From the NCBI GenBank assembly GCA_014896635.1, contig JADBKA010000114.1, forward strand, positions 1-13,956: 13,956 bases of DNA, read 5' to 3'. The notes under the pieces are model-generated. The model ran no database searches. It was given only the letters and a program-made list of their open reading frames with translations, and had not been told where the DNA came from. This stretch comes from Ktedonobacteraceae bacterium. GTDB lineage: Bacteria; Chloroflexota; Ktedonobacteria; Ktedonobacterales; Ktedonobacteraceae. The position numbers and the translations under genes were made by a program. Numbering within the stretch: position 1 is the first letter of the stretch; each line of letters starts with the position of its first letter. Below are positions 1-4,807 of this stretch, in pieces.

Positions 1-176
1 GTGAGCGTTGTTCACAACGCTTTGAGCGATTCGTGTTTTTACGTGAGGCGGATACACCGGCTGTCTGTCCCAATTGCGGGACGACAGAGACACGCAAGCT
101 GCTTTCGACCTTCGCCGCCATTGACAGGAAAGGCTCGACAGGATCTTCTTCTTCCTGCGGGCCTTCCGGTGGCTGA
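1..176 (+). CDS. FmdB-family zinc-ribbon protein, C-terminal part only
   Basis: Reading from base 3 gives an open frame that runs in from outside the window and stops at TGA 174-176. The peptide contains QRFERFVFL, then CPNCG followed by TETRKLLSTF, and ends in a Ser/Gly-rich tail with one Cys (SSSSCGPSGG). A Phe-Glu segment, a CPxCG knuckle, a (K/R)KLLS segment and a low-complexity Gly/Ser tail are the hallmarks of the FmdB putative regulatory family, small single zinc-ribbon proteins of about 70-110 residues. The first Cys pair would lie just upstream of the window; only one Cys of that region (ERCSQ) is seen. Role in the cell is poorly known for the family. The next gene starts 85 bp later on the same strand, so it may share the DUF302-rhodanese transcript. 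Identification is from motif only. Confidence 0.72.
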   Translation, partial: ERCSQRFERFVFLREADTPAVCPNCGTTETRKLLSTFAAIDRKGSTGSSSSCGPSGG

Positions 177-189
177 GGCATCCGCCGGT

Positions 190-203
190 GAAGCGGTCGC
201 TTC
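190..203 (+). repeat. Short perfect hairpin between FmdB-like and DUF302 genes
   Basis: GAAGC and GCTTC flank the 4-nt loop GGTC. It lies between the end of the zinc-ribbon gene and the DUF302 start. No T tract follows, so it is not a typical intrinsic terminator. It may simply be an intercistronic RNA fold. Confidence 0.3.
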
Positions 204-261
204 AGAAAAGAGGTCAGAGAGGGAGATTCACCGTCTAGTAGACAAAATGAGAGGGATAAAA

Positions 262-678
262 ATGAGCACAGCCTATGGTTTTGGCACCACCTTAGCAATA
301 CCGTATGAAGCCGCGATTCCTCGTGTGAAAGAAGTGCTCAAGGCTGAGGGATTCGGCGTCCTGACCGAGATTGATGTGCGCAAGACGTTGCGCGAGAAGC
401 TGAACATCGAAACGGAGCCATATATTATCCTGGGCGCCTGCAATCCGCAGTTAGCACATCGTGCTCTCAGCCAGGAGCCAGACATCGGCCTGTTGTTACC
501 CTGCAATGTGGTAGTACGAGCAGAAGGAGCAAACAGTCGCGTAGACTTTGTTGATCCGCAGGCCATGCTTGGCATCGTCGGCAATGAGCAACTGAACGCG
601 ATTGCAGAGGAAGCCCGGCAGCGTTTACAGCACGCACTCGCAGAATTGATCAGTAAAGGAGACACGATCACTATATGA
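262..678 (+). CDS. DUF302 domain protein
   Basis: A 138-residue protein made almost entirely of one DUF302 domain. Visible features are an N-terminal amphipathic stretch (YEAAIPRVKEVLKAEGFGV), the LGACNP segment with Cys60, and LLLPCNVVV with Cys81, both typical of the family. DUF302 proteins are small alpha/beta proteins of unknown biochemical role, often found beside sulfur-transfer and redox genes. I chose ATG 262 because GAGGGA sits 5 bases upstream and the domain starts there; an in-frame ATG at 247 would add five residues, and the same frame stays open to base 1 without homologous sequence. The stop overlaps the rhodanese start (ATGA), so the two genes are translationally coupled. Both cysteines could be sulfur-handling, but this is inference. 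Confidence 0.88.
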   Translation: MSTAYGFGTTLAIPYEAAIPRVKEVLKAEGFGVLTEIDVRKTLREKLNIETEPYIILGACNPQLAHRALSQEPDIGLLLPCNVVVRAEGANSRVDFVDPQAMLGIVGNEQLNAIAEEARQRLQHALAELISKGDTITI

Positions 679-1016
679 TCTTTCGTGATTTTTTCCACCG
701 GCCAGCAGTTGAGCAAGTCACCCCGCAGGAAGCGCGTAGCAAACAAAAAGCTGGAGCTGTGATCGTCGATGTGCGTGAGATCTATGAATGGAAAGAGGGT
801 CACATCCCCGGCGCTATCCACATTCCGCTTGGCAGCCTCGCCGAGCGTGTACAGGAACTGGATTCCTCGCGGGAAACCATCACCGTCTGCCGCAGCGGGC
901 ACCGCAGCATGAGCGCCGCGCGCATCCTGCAACGAGCTGGCTTCTCGCAAGTGAGCAATCTGACCGGCGGAATGATCAACTGGATGCATCATCAGTTGCC
1001 CATCAAACGAAAATAG
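675..1016 (+). CDS. Single-domain rhodanese-like sulfurtransferase
   Basis: A 113-residue protein covering one rhodanese domain. The CH2A-like motif VDVRE-YEW-GHIPGAIHIPL occupies residues 31-52, and the active-site loop CRSGHRS starts at Cys72, the residue that would carry the persulfide. GGMINWM near residue 102 is the usual domain end. No signal peptide or membrane segment is visible, so it should act in the cytoplasm. It starts within the DUF302 stop (ATGA overlap at 675-678). Facing it across about 150 bp is an operon with TusA, DsrE and SQR-like genes, so a role in sulfane-sulfur relay is likely. The true donor and acceptor cannot be read from sequence; a thiosulfate or glutathione-persulfide donor is possible. 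Confidence 0.92.
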   Translation: MIFRDFFHRPAVEQVTPQEARSKQKAGAVIVDVREIYEWKEGHIPGAIHIPLGSLAERVQELDSSRETITVCRSGHRSMSAARILQRAGFSQVSNLTGGMINWMHHQLPIKRK

Positions 1017-1025
1017 TGTGGTTGT

Positions 1026-1056
1026 CCCAGAAAAAGAAGCAGGTTCTTTTTCTGGG
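1026..1056. terminator. Strong 13-bp hairpin between convergent genes
   Basis: CCCAGAAAAAGAA (1026-1038) and its exact reverse complement (1044-1056) flank the 5-nt loop GCAGG. It begins 9 bases after the rhodanese stop and lies between that gene and the convergent PDO gene. There is no clean run of T after either side (A-rich on the + side), so it is not a textbook rho-independent terminator. Its position suggests a bidirectional transcript-end or RNA-stabilising structure. Confidence 0.5.
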
Positions 1057-1081
1057 AAAAAGGAGAAAAAGGGGGACACCC

Positions 1082-1154
1082 GTTCCCCTCTGGGGAACTT
1101 TGCCCCACGATGCGGGGACCCGACGCGCGCCTGCCAGGGGGGCAAAGCCCCCCT
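1082..1154. repeat. GC-rich block of nested palindromes, REP-like
   Basis: Two perfect hairpins lie close together: GTTCCCC/GGGGAAC with loop TCT (1082-1098), and AGGGGGGC/GCCCCCCT with loop AAA (1136-1154). Between them, GCCCC and GGGGA around 1102-1118 can also pair partly. The block is much richer in G and C runs than the flanking genes and fills the gap between the convergent rhodanese and PDO genes. This is the pattern of repeated extragenic palindromic elements and may also end transcription from both sides. Whether it recurs in the genome cannot be seen here. Confidence 0.45.
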
Positions 1155-1165
1155 GAACCCCTGCG

Positions 1166-1849
1166 CTACGATTTTTTCTTCGGGGGGAGAGCCTTCAGCA
1201 CTTCCTGTAAGAAGCGAGGTTCGGGATATGCTCCTGTAAATTCGACGCGATCATTGATAACTGTTTTTGGCACTCCCTGCACGCGATACCGCTGAGCAAG
1301 ATCAATAAACTCGGACACTTCTACCACATCGGCGGTGATATGCGAGTTTTCGATAGCAAACTGATGGGCCAACCTGGCCGCACGTGGACAATAGGGTCAG
1401 GTTGGGGTAACAAACACCTGTACATGCAGATCCTGATCAACCTTCGCCAGTTCCTCGCGCGTCTTCGCGCTGAGACTCGTCGTTCCTCTGGAGAGGTCCA
1501 CCAGATCTTCGACCAGCGTAGCAAACTCGTAGCCTGCTGGAATGCCAAAAAAGCGCACCGCTCCTTTCGCCTTGCCCTGAAAGAGGATGGCCGGAATGCG
1601 CTCGACACCGAGTTTCTGCGCCTCCTGCTCCTCTCGTACAAAATCTTTCACGACCAGGTGGAGTTTCGGTGAGATGCCCGTCACCTCCTCCAGGATTTCG
1701 CGTGTCTCTTTACAATAATCGCACTCCTGCCCCGGAATAGTCAGGACGGATTCGTGCTGCGTGAAGTAGGTGATGGTGACATCATCTTTCAGTTCATCCG
1801 TAAACAGCTTTTGTAATATCTGGTAATCCTCCGGTGAGATGAGTGCCAT
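1166..1849 (-). CDS. Two-domain glutaredoxin-like protein disulfide oxidoreductase, probable selenoprotein (in-frame UGA)
   Basis: Read through one UGA, this is a 227-residue protein of the PDO/glutaredoxin-like family, which has two tandem thioredoxin folds. Domain 1 (about 1-118) has the redox motif CDYC at 43-46 and a cis-Pro at ERIPAI (Pro86). Domain 2 (about 140-220) has VFVTPT, then the UGA at codon 151 (bases 1399-1397), then PYCPRAARLAHQ, with cis-Pro at QGVPKT (Pro194). Family members normally have CPYC here, so the UGA stands exactly in place of the first catalytic cysteine, giving UPYC if read as selenocysteine. The frame and homology continue unbroken to TAG at 1168-1166, and a SECIS-like hairpin follows the UGA. 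ATG 1849 has AAAGGA upstream; a TTG at 1876 is less likely. It is the last gene of the operon and would exchange electrons with thiols or persulfides. The alternative is a nonsense mutation leaving a one-domain protein ending at codon 150. Confidence 0.85.
1364..1383 (-). promoter_or_regulatory. SECIS-like hairpin downstream of the PDO UGA
   Basis: On the coding strand, GGCCA and TGGCC form a 5-bp stem with the triloop GGT. Below it is a single bulged C, then a further GTG/CAT stem with one G-U wobble. Counting the U of UGA as 1, the element spans about 17-36 and the loop lies at 26-28. Bacterial SECIS elements lie within the coding region just after the UGA, with a G (often GU) in the apical loop and often a bulged base below a short upper stem, as in E. 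coli fdhF. The bulge here is C rather than U and the loop is about 4 nt further from the UGA. Shape and position fit well, but no folding program was run. Confidence 0.55.
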
Positions 1850-1892
1850 ACCTGTTCCTTTCGTGTCGCTAAACAACTTTCAGTGAAGCTGT

Positions 1893-1921
1893 GGGGAAGT
1901 GGAGGTGTTCTCCACTTCCCC
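1893..1921. repeat. Perfect 12-bp hairpin between SQR-like and PDO genes
   Basis: GGGGAAGTGGAG (1893-1904) and CTCCACTTCCCC (1910-1921) are exact reverse complements around the loop GTGTT. It sits in the 126-bp gap between the SQR-like stop and the PDO start on the - strand. No T tract follows in the direction of transcription. It may protect the upstream mRNA, attenuate readthrough into the PDO gene, or be a partial terminator. Confidence 0.6.
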
Positions 1922-1975
1922 CGGAGATTCACCCCTGGAACCTCATTTCAGTCTACCCTCTGAGTGCAACCTCTT

Positions 1976-3178
1976 CTACACCAGACCCTGCGGTACCAGG
2001 TGCCAGTAGGCGCGGTTGAATAATTGCTTCTCCATGTGATAATACAGGCTTGGACGTGGCGGGCGCGGCGGGTGCTCATAGTTGAAGACCAGTTGTGTGG
2101 CCCGGTTATAGCCTGCCTCCAGAAAACACATCACTTCTCCGTCGTAGAGGCCCTCATCTTTTTGCAGTTCTTCACCACGTATCTCCGCTATCAAACGTTG
2201 AGCCACGACTTTGGCCTCAAAGTGCGCGGCAGAGCCGCTCTTGGAAACCGGCAGATCAGTCGCATCACCAATCGCGTAGATGCGTTCCTGTCCCTTAACT
2301 TTGAGCGTATCGCGCTCCGTCGGAATCCAGCCCTGCTCGTCACCGAGGCCCGACGTCTCAATGACGGGCGCGCCACGATGAGGCGGGATGACTACCAGCA
2401 GATCGTACGGGATCTCATCTCCTTCCAGCGAGGCGATGACTTTGCGCTGCCCATCAACTCTTTCGGCATTGAAGAATACCGTATATTTGACGCCGCGCTC
2501 ATCCAGCAGAGGTGTCACCATTTCCGCAACGCTCTCTATCGTAAAGACGCGCGGCAGCGGGAAGAGGTACTCGATCTCACTCCGCTGGCGCAGGCCGCGC
2601 TTTTGCAGCCACTCCTCCAGCAGGAACGTGAACTCCAGCGGCGCCGGTGGGCAGCGATAGGGAATACCACCAACAGCGATGACGATACGTCCACCCTCAA
2701 AGGAGTGTAGCGCCTCCCGCAACCTGAGCGCACCCTCTGTGCTGTAGAAGTGATGCCACGTCCCGTTACCATTCTCCAACCCTTCCAGATCCGAAAAAGC
2801 GAGCCGCGCGCCTGTTGCCAGAACCAGGTAGTCGTAGCGATAGGTAGCAGCCACTGCTCCGCCTGTCCCACCAATCTCGCTGGCCTCCGCACTATGCTGC
2901 ACGTGCAATTCTCGATTTTTGACATCTATATTGCTCACCTGTCCCAGCACCAGGTGCACATTCTCATGCAGCAAATTCCGTTCCTGCCGCACTAACTGGT
3001 CGCTGTCGGCACCAATATTGTGAAAGGGCATATAGAGCCAGATAGGCATGTAAACATGCTTACCGCTGGTGTCGATCAGAGTGATCTCTGCTTCATGGGG
3101 ATGAAGCGTCTTCGCCAGCAGATTCGCTACAATCGTGCCGCCGACGCCTCCTCCCACTATCAGGATTCGCTGCGACAT
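1976..3178 (-). CDS. Sulfide:quinone oxidoreductase-like FAD flavoprotein
   Basis: A 400-residue flavoprotein of the FAD-dependent pyridine nucleotide-disulfide oxidoreductase superfamily. Residues 5-14 (ILIVGGGVGG) are the N-terminal dinucleotide-binding fold, LATGARL at 120-126 is the second FAD motif, and IYAIGDATDLP at 300-310 is the FAD-binding GD motif. GGIPYRCPPAP at 170-180 puts Cys176 where SQR enzymes have a catalytic cysteine; the only other Cys is 351 (MCFLEAG), in the region of the second catalytic cysteine. The C-terminus is rich in Tyr and Pro without a clear transmembrane helix, as in SQRs that bind the membrane face by amphipathic helices. The family oxidises sulfide to sulfane sulfur and passes electrons to quinone. 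ATG 3178 has AGAAGG 6 bases upstream; TTG 3184 is a weaker choice. Neighbours TusA, DsrE and PDO support a sulfide-oxidation role, but substrate is inferred. Confidence 0.85.
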   Translation of the reverse strand: MSQRILIVGGGVGGTIVANLLAKTLHPHEAEITLIDTSGKHVYMPIWLYMPFHNIGADSDQLVRQERNLLHENVHLVLGQVSNIDVKNRELHVQHSAEASEIGGTGGAVAATYRYDYLVLATGARLAFSDLEGLENGNGTWHHFYSTEGALRLREALHSFEGGRIVIAVGGIPYRCPPAPLEFTFLLEEWLQKRGLRQRSEIEYLFPLPRVFTIESVAEMVTPLLDERGVKYTVFFNAERVDGQRKVIASLEGDEIPYDLLVVIPPHRGAPVIETSGLGDEQGWIPTERDTLKVKGQERIYAIGDATDLPVSKSGSAAHFEAKVVAQRLIAEIRGEELQKDEGLYDGEVMCFLEAGYNRATQLVFNYEHPPRPPRPSLYYHMEKQLFNRAYWHLVPQGLV

Positions 3179-3214
3179 AACCAACCTTCTTTCTCTTTCC
3201 TATGGTACATGTCT

Positions 3215-3469
3215 CTAATGCAGTTTTCGTACCACAAAGCGTGTATAGCCCTCTTCGGGGAAAACCCCTACCATCTCGTGCTGCGCTTTGCGCACTCAGG
3301 CCGGGATGTCGCGCGCCGAGCCTGGATCGCTGGAGAGCACGGCCAGTACGCCCTGCACCGGCAGCGCCTTGATCCCTCGAATCAGCTCCATAAGCGGCCC
3401 CGGGCAGAAACTGCCACGCGCATCAATCTCTTTATCGACTGCGATATTTGTATCCTTCTGCTCTTGCAT
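3215..3469 (-). pseudogene. tusA: TusA-family sulfur carrier interrupted by an in-frame UGA
   Basis: Read through one UGA, this gives an 84-codon TusA/SirA-family protein. DARGSFCPGPLMEL around residues 16-29 contains the CPxP motif with the sulfur-carrying Cys22, and SSDPGSARDIPA leads up to codon 58. Codon 58 (bases 3298-3296) is UGA where family members have Trp (DIPAW). After it the frame continues with clear homology, VRKAQHEMVGVF then EEGYTRFVVRKLH, to TAG at 3217-3215. A 57-residue truncated product would keep Cys22 but lose about a third of the fold. ATG 3469 has AAGGAG 9 bases upstream; GTG 3493 is an alternative. The UGA is followed at once by a 5-bp hairpin (TGCGC-AAA-GCGCA), which might aid readthrough. 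The choice between nonsense mutation, readthrough and sequencing error is open. Confidence 0.8.
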
Positions 3470-3520
3470 ATCAGGTTTCTCCTTCTCTATCACTGCAAAG
3501 TATTGCCTCTATCGGTCCCT

Positions 3521-3546
3521 GCCAGAAGGACTATCATCCTGCTGGC
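3521..3546. repeat. Imperfect hairpin between DsrE-like and TusA-like genes
   Basis: GCCAGAAGGA and TCCTGCTGGC flank the 6-nt loop CTATCA and pair at 9 of 10 positions, with one A/G mismatch in the middle. It lies in the 87-bp gap between the two cistrons on the - strand. No T tract follows, so it is more likely an mRNA-processing or stabilising structure than a terminator. Confidence 0.45.
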
Positions 3547-3556
3547 GCGGCACCGG

Positions 3557-3973
3557 TTAAATGAACAGCGTGATGCTTCCCTCATTGGCGCGCTCGATAA
3601 ACGTGGCAACGCCTGTTACATCTTCGACGATTGGCTCCAGATCTTCTAACTTCATATCGAACAGCTCCATCGTCATGCTACAGGCATAGACATGCACGTT
3701 CCCGACCTCTTTAGCGCCTTTGAGGTTCTCCATCCAGCTCGGCACGCGCTTTTTCGCCATCTGCTCCATCATTGCTGGTGCGTATTCCTCAAAATCTTTA
3801 CTGACCTTCGCGTTGGTCAGATAGCTGCCTTTGCGGAATGCCTCCAGCCCCCAGGTAGTCAGGAAGACCTCGACTTCCATGCCCATCGCCGCCGCACCCG
3901 TTGCCAGGATCGAGGCTGCCATCAATTTATCAACCGTGCCGGAAAAGACGATCAACGACATTCTGTTCTGCAT
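3557..3973 (-). CDS. DsrE/DsrF-like sulfur-relay protein
   Basis: A 138-residue protein of the DsrE/DsrF/DrsH-like family. Diagnostic parts are LIVFSGTVDKLMAAS at 8-21, the VEVFLTTWGLEAFRKG strand-helix at 34-49, and HVYACSMTMELFDMK at 94-108 with the conserved Cys98, the likely persulfide site. A hydrophobic helix at 18-32 (AAASILATGAAAMG-like) belongs to the fold rather than to a membrane anchor. The family passes sulfur between proteins, often with TusA and rhodanese partners, and TusA is the next gene downstream. ATG 3973 has AAAGGAG 9 bases upstream; the frame is open further, to a TTG at 4021, but that extension is polar and looks non-coding. It follows the OsmC-like gene by about 60 bp in the same operon. 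Confidence 0.88.
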   Translation of the reverse strand: MQNRMSLIVFSGTVDKLMAASILATGAAAMGMEVEVFLTTWGLEAFRKGSYLTNAKVSKDFEEYAPAMMEQMAKKRVPSWMENLKGAKEVGNVHVYACSMTMELFDMKLEDLEPIVEDVTGVATFIERANEGSITLFI

Positions 3974-4035
3974 GATTGTTCGCTCCTTTGTATCTGTGCT
4001 GCCTGATTTCTGCTTCCCCAACAGGAAGGTTTACG

Positions 4036-4479
4036 TTAGTCAGCGGAGACCGCCGCTTCAAGAATACGGAAGGTATGTTTCAGACGCGCAACTTTGCCGA
4101 GCATGGCTCCGGCCCCGCAGTAGCGTTCTTCAGAGAGCTGGATAGCGCGCTCCACCGCTTCCGGCTGCACGTGATGTCCAGTGACGACATGTTCGACGGT
4201 GATCTCGACAAAGACCATCGGGTGATCTTCCGCGCGTATGCCTTCCACGTGGACTTCGTAAGCCGTTACCTGCTGGCGCTTCTTGCGCAAAATGGAAATG
4301 ACATCCATAGCGGTACAGCCGGCCAGGCCGACCAGCAGCATCTCCATCGGACGAAAACCCGCGTTCTGTCCCCCACCATGCTCCGCTGCGTCAAGGGTGA
4401 CATGGTGACCTGAACCGGCTGTTGCCTCAAAGCGCATGCCTGTGGCAAGCGTCACCTGTGCCGTCATTTTCTCTGCCAT
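4036..4479 (-). CDS. OsmC-like thiol peroxidase family protein
   Basis: A 147-residue OsmC/Ohr-superfamily protein. GFRPMEMLLVGLAGCTAMDVISILRKKRQ at 41-69 carries the first conserved Cys55 after the characteristic RPMEMLL, and EERYCGAGAML at 117-127 carries the second, Cys121. In the family this Cys pair reduces organic or fatty-acid hydroperoxides using dithiol donors. ATG 4479 has AGGAG 7 bases upstream. It is the first gene of the - strand sulfur operon and is divergent from the GCS2-like gene, sharing a control region with phased ATCAC motifs. In this setting it may protect against peroxides or handle persulfides; the exact substrate cannot be told. No signal peptide or membrane segment is visible. 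Confidence 0.9.
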   Translation of the reverse strand: MAEKMTAQVTLATGMRFEATAGSGHHVTLDAAEHGGGQNAGFRPMEMLLVGLAGCTAMDVISILRKKRQQVTAYEVHVEGIRAEDHPMVFVEITVEHVVTGHHVQPEAVERAIQLSEERYCGAGAMLGKVARLKHTFRILEAAVSAD

Positions 4480-4542
4480 CGTTATACTCCTGTTTATTCG
4501 TTTATGCGAATATTTATTCATCGCTCTAAATATAAACAACGA

Positions 4543-4596
4543 CAATCACTCTTGCATCACAGAATGGTGACTGGCAATCACAGCGAGATCACATTT
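4543..4596. promoter_or_regulatory. Helically phased ATCAC array in divergent control region
   Basis: ATCAC occurs at 4545, 4556, 4577 and 4588, and its near-inverse GTGAC at 4567, so five motifs fall at intervals of 11, 11, 10 and 11 bp. Each is followed mostly by A or T then a short variable stretch. GTGA at 4567 and TCAC at 4578 also make an imperfect 15-bp palindrome. The array ends 4 bp before a -35-like TTGACT. Tandem 11-bp half-sites directly upstream of a -35 are typical of OmpR/PhoB-type response regulators, but the regulator here is unknown. Confidence 0.5.
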
Positions 4597-4600
4597 GCAC

Positions 4601-4630
4601 TTGACTGTACATGTTAGGGCATGCTAATAT
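4601..4630 (+). promoter_or_regulatory. Sigma70-like promoter for the GCS2-family gene
   Basis: TTGACT (4601-4606) and TAATAT (4625-4630) are separated by 18 bp, a close match to the housekeeping consensus. Transcription would start near 4637 and give a leader of about 170 nt before ATG 4808. Activator-like ATCAC motifs lie immediately upstream. For the opposite strand I see only a TATATT near 4528-4533 without a good -35, so the OsmC operon promoter is unresolved. Confidence 0.55.
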
Positions 4631-4807
4631 CTTAGCCATCAACTCGGATTTAGGGTACACTGCCAGCAAGCAGAGATACTCTTCTTCCTTTTTTACTTTT
4701 GTTGAAGGAGCTTGATTCTCCCATATGCATCAGAGAACCGTATTTCTTCATCCTGTGCGGACCTGGAACGCAAGGAAGTACCAGTGAAGCAGAGAGGGGA
4801 CAGGGAA

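Noticed and set aside
1..261. N-terminal extension of the DUF302 protein from a GTG at base 1
   Set aside because: The extension is rich in Arg, Ser and Pro and unlike the family, and its bases encode an FmdB-like tail in another frame. ATG 262 has a good ribosome-binding site.
273..1145. 290-residue open frame on the - strand across DUF302 and rhodanese
   Set aside because: Both + strand genes are clearly recognisable and overlap by ATGA; the antisense translation has no known features.
1166..1372. Separate 68-residue gene starting at TTG 1372
   Set aside because: It is the second half of the PDO gene in the same frame; a start there would drop the UPYC motif and has no ribosome-binding site.
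3296..3358. Second SECIS element after the tusA UGA
   Set aside because: The GGGG-TTTT-CCCC stem lies further away and its loop lacks the expected G, and the replaced residue is Trp, not Cys.
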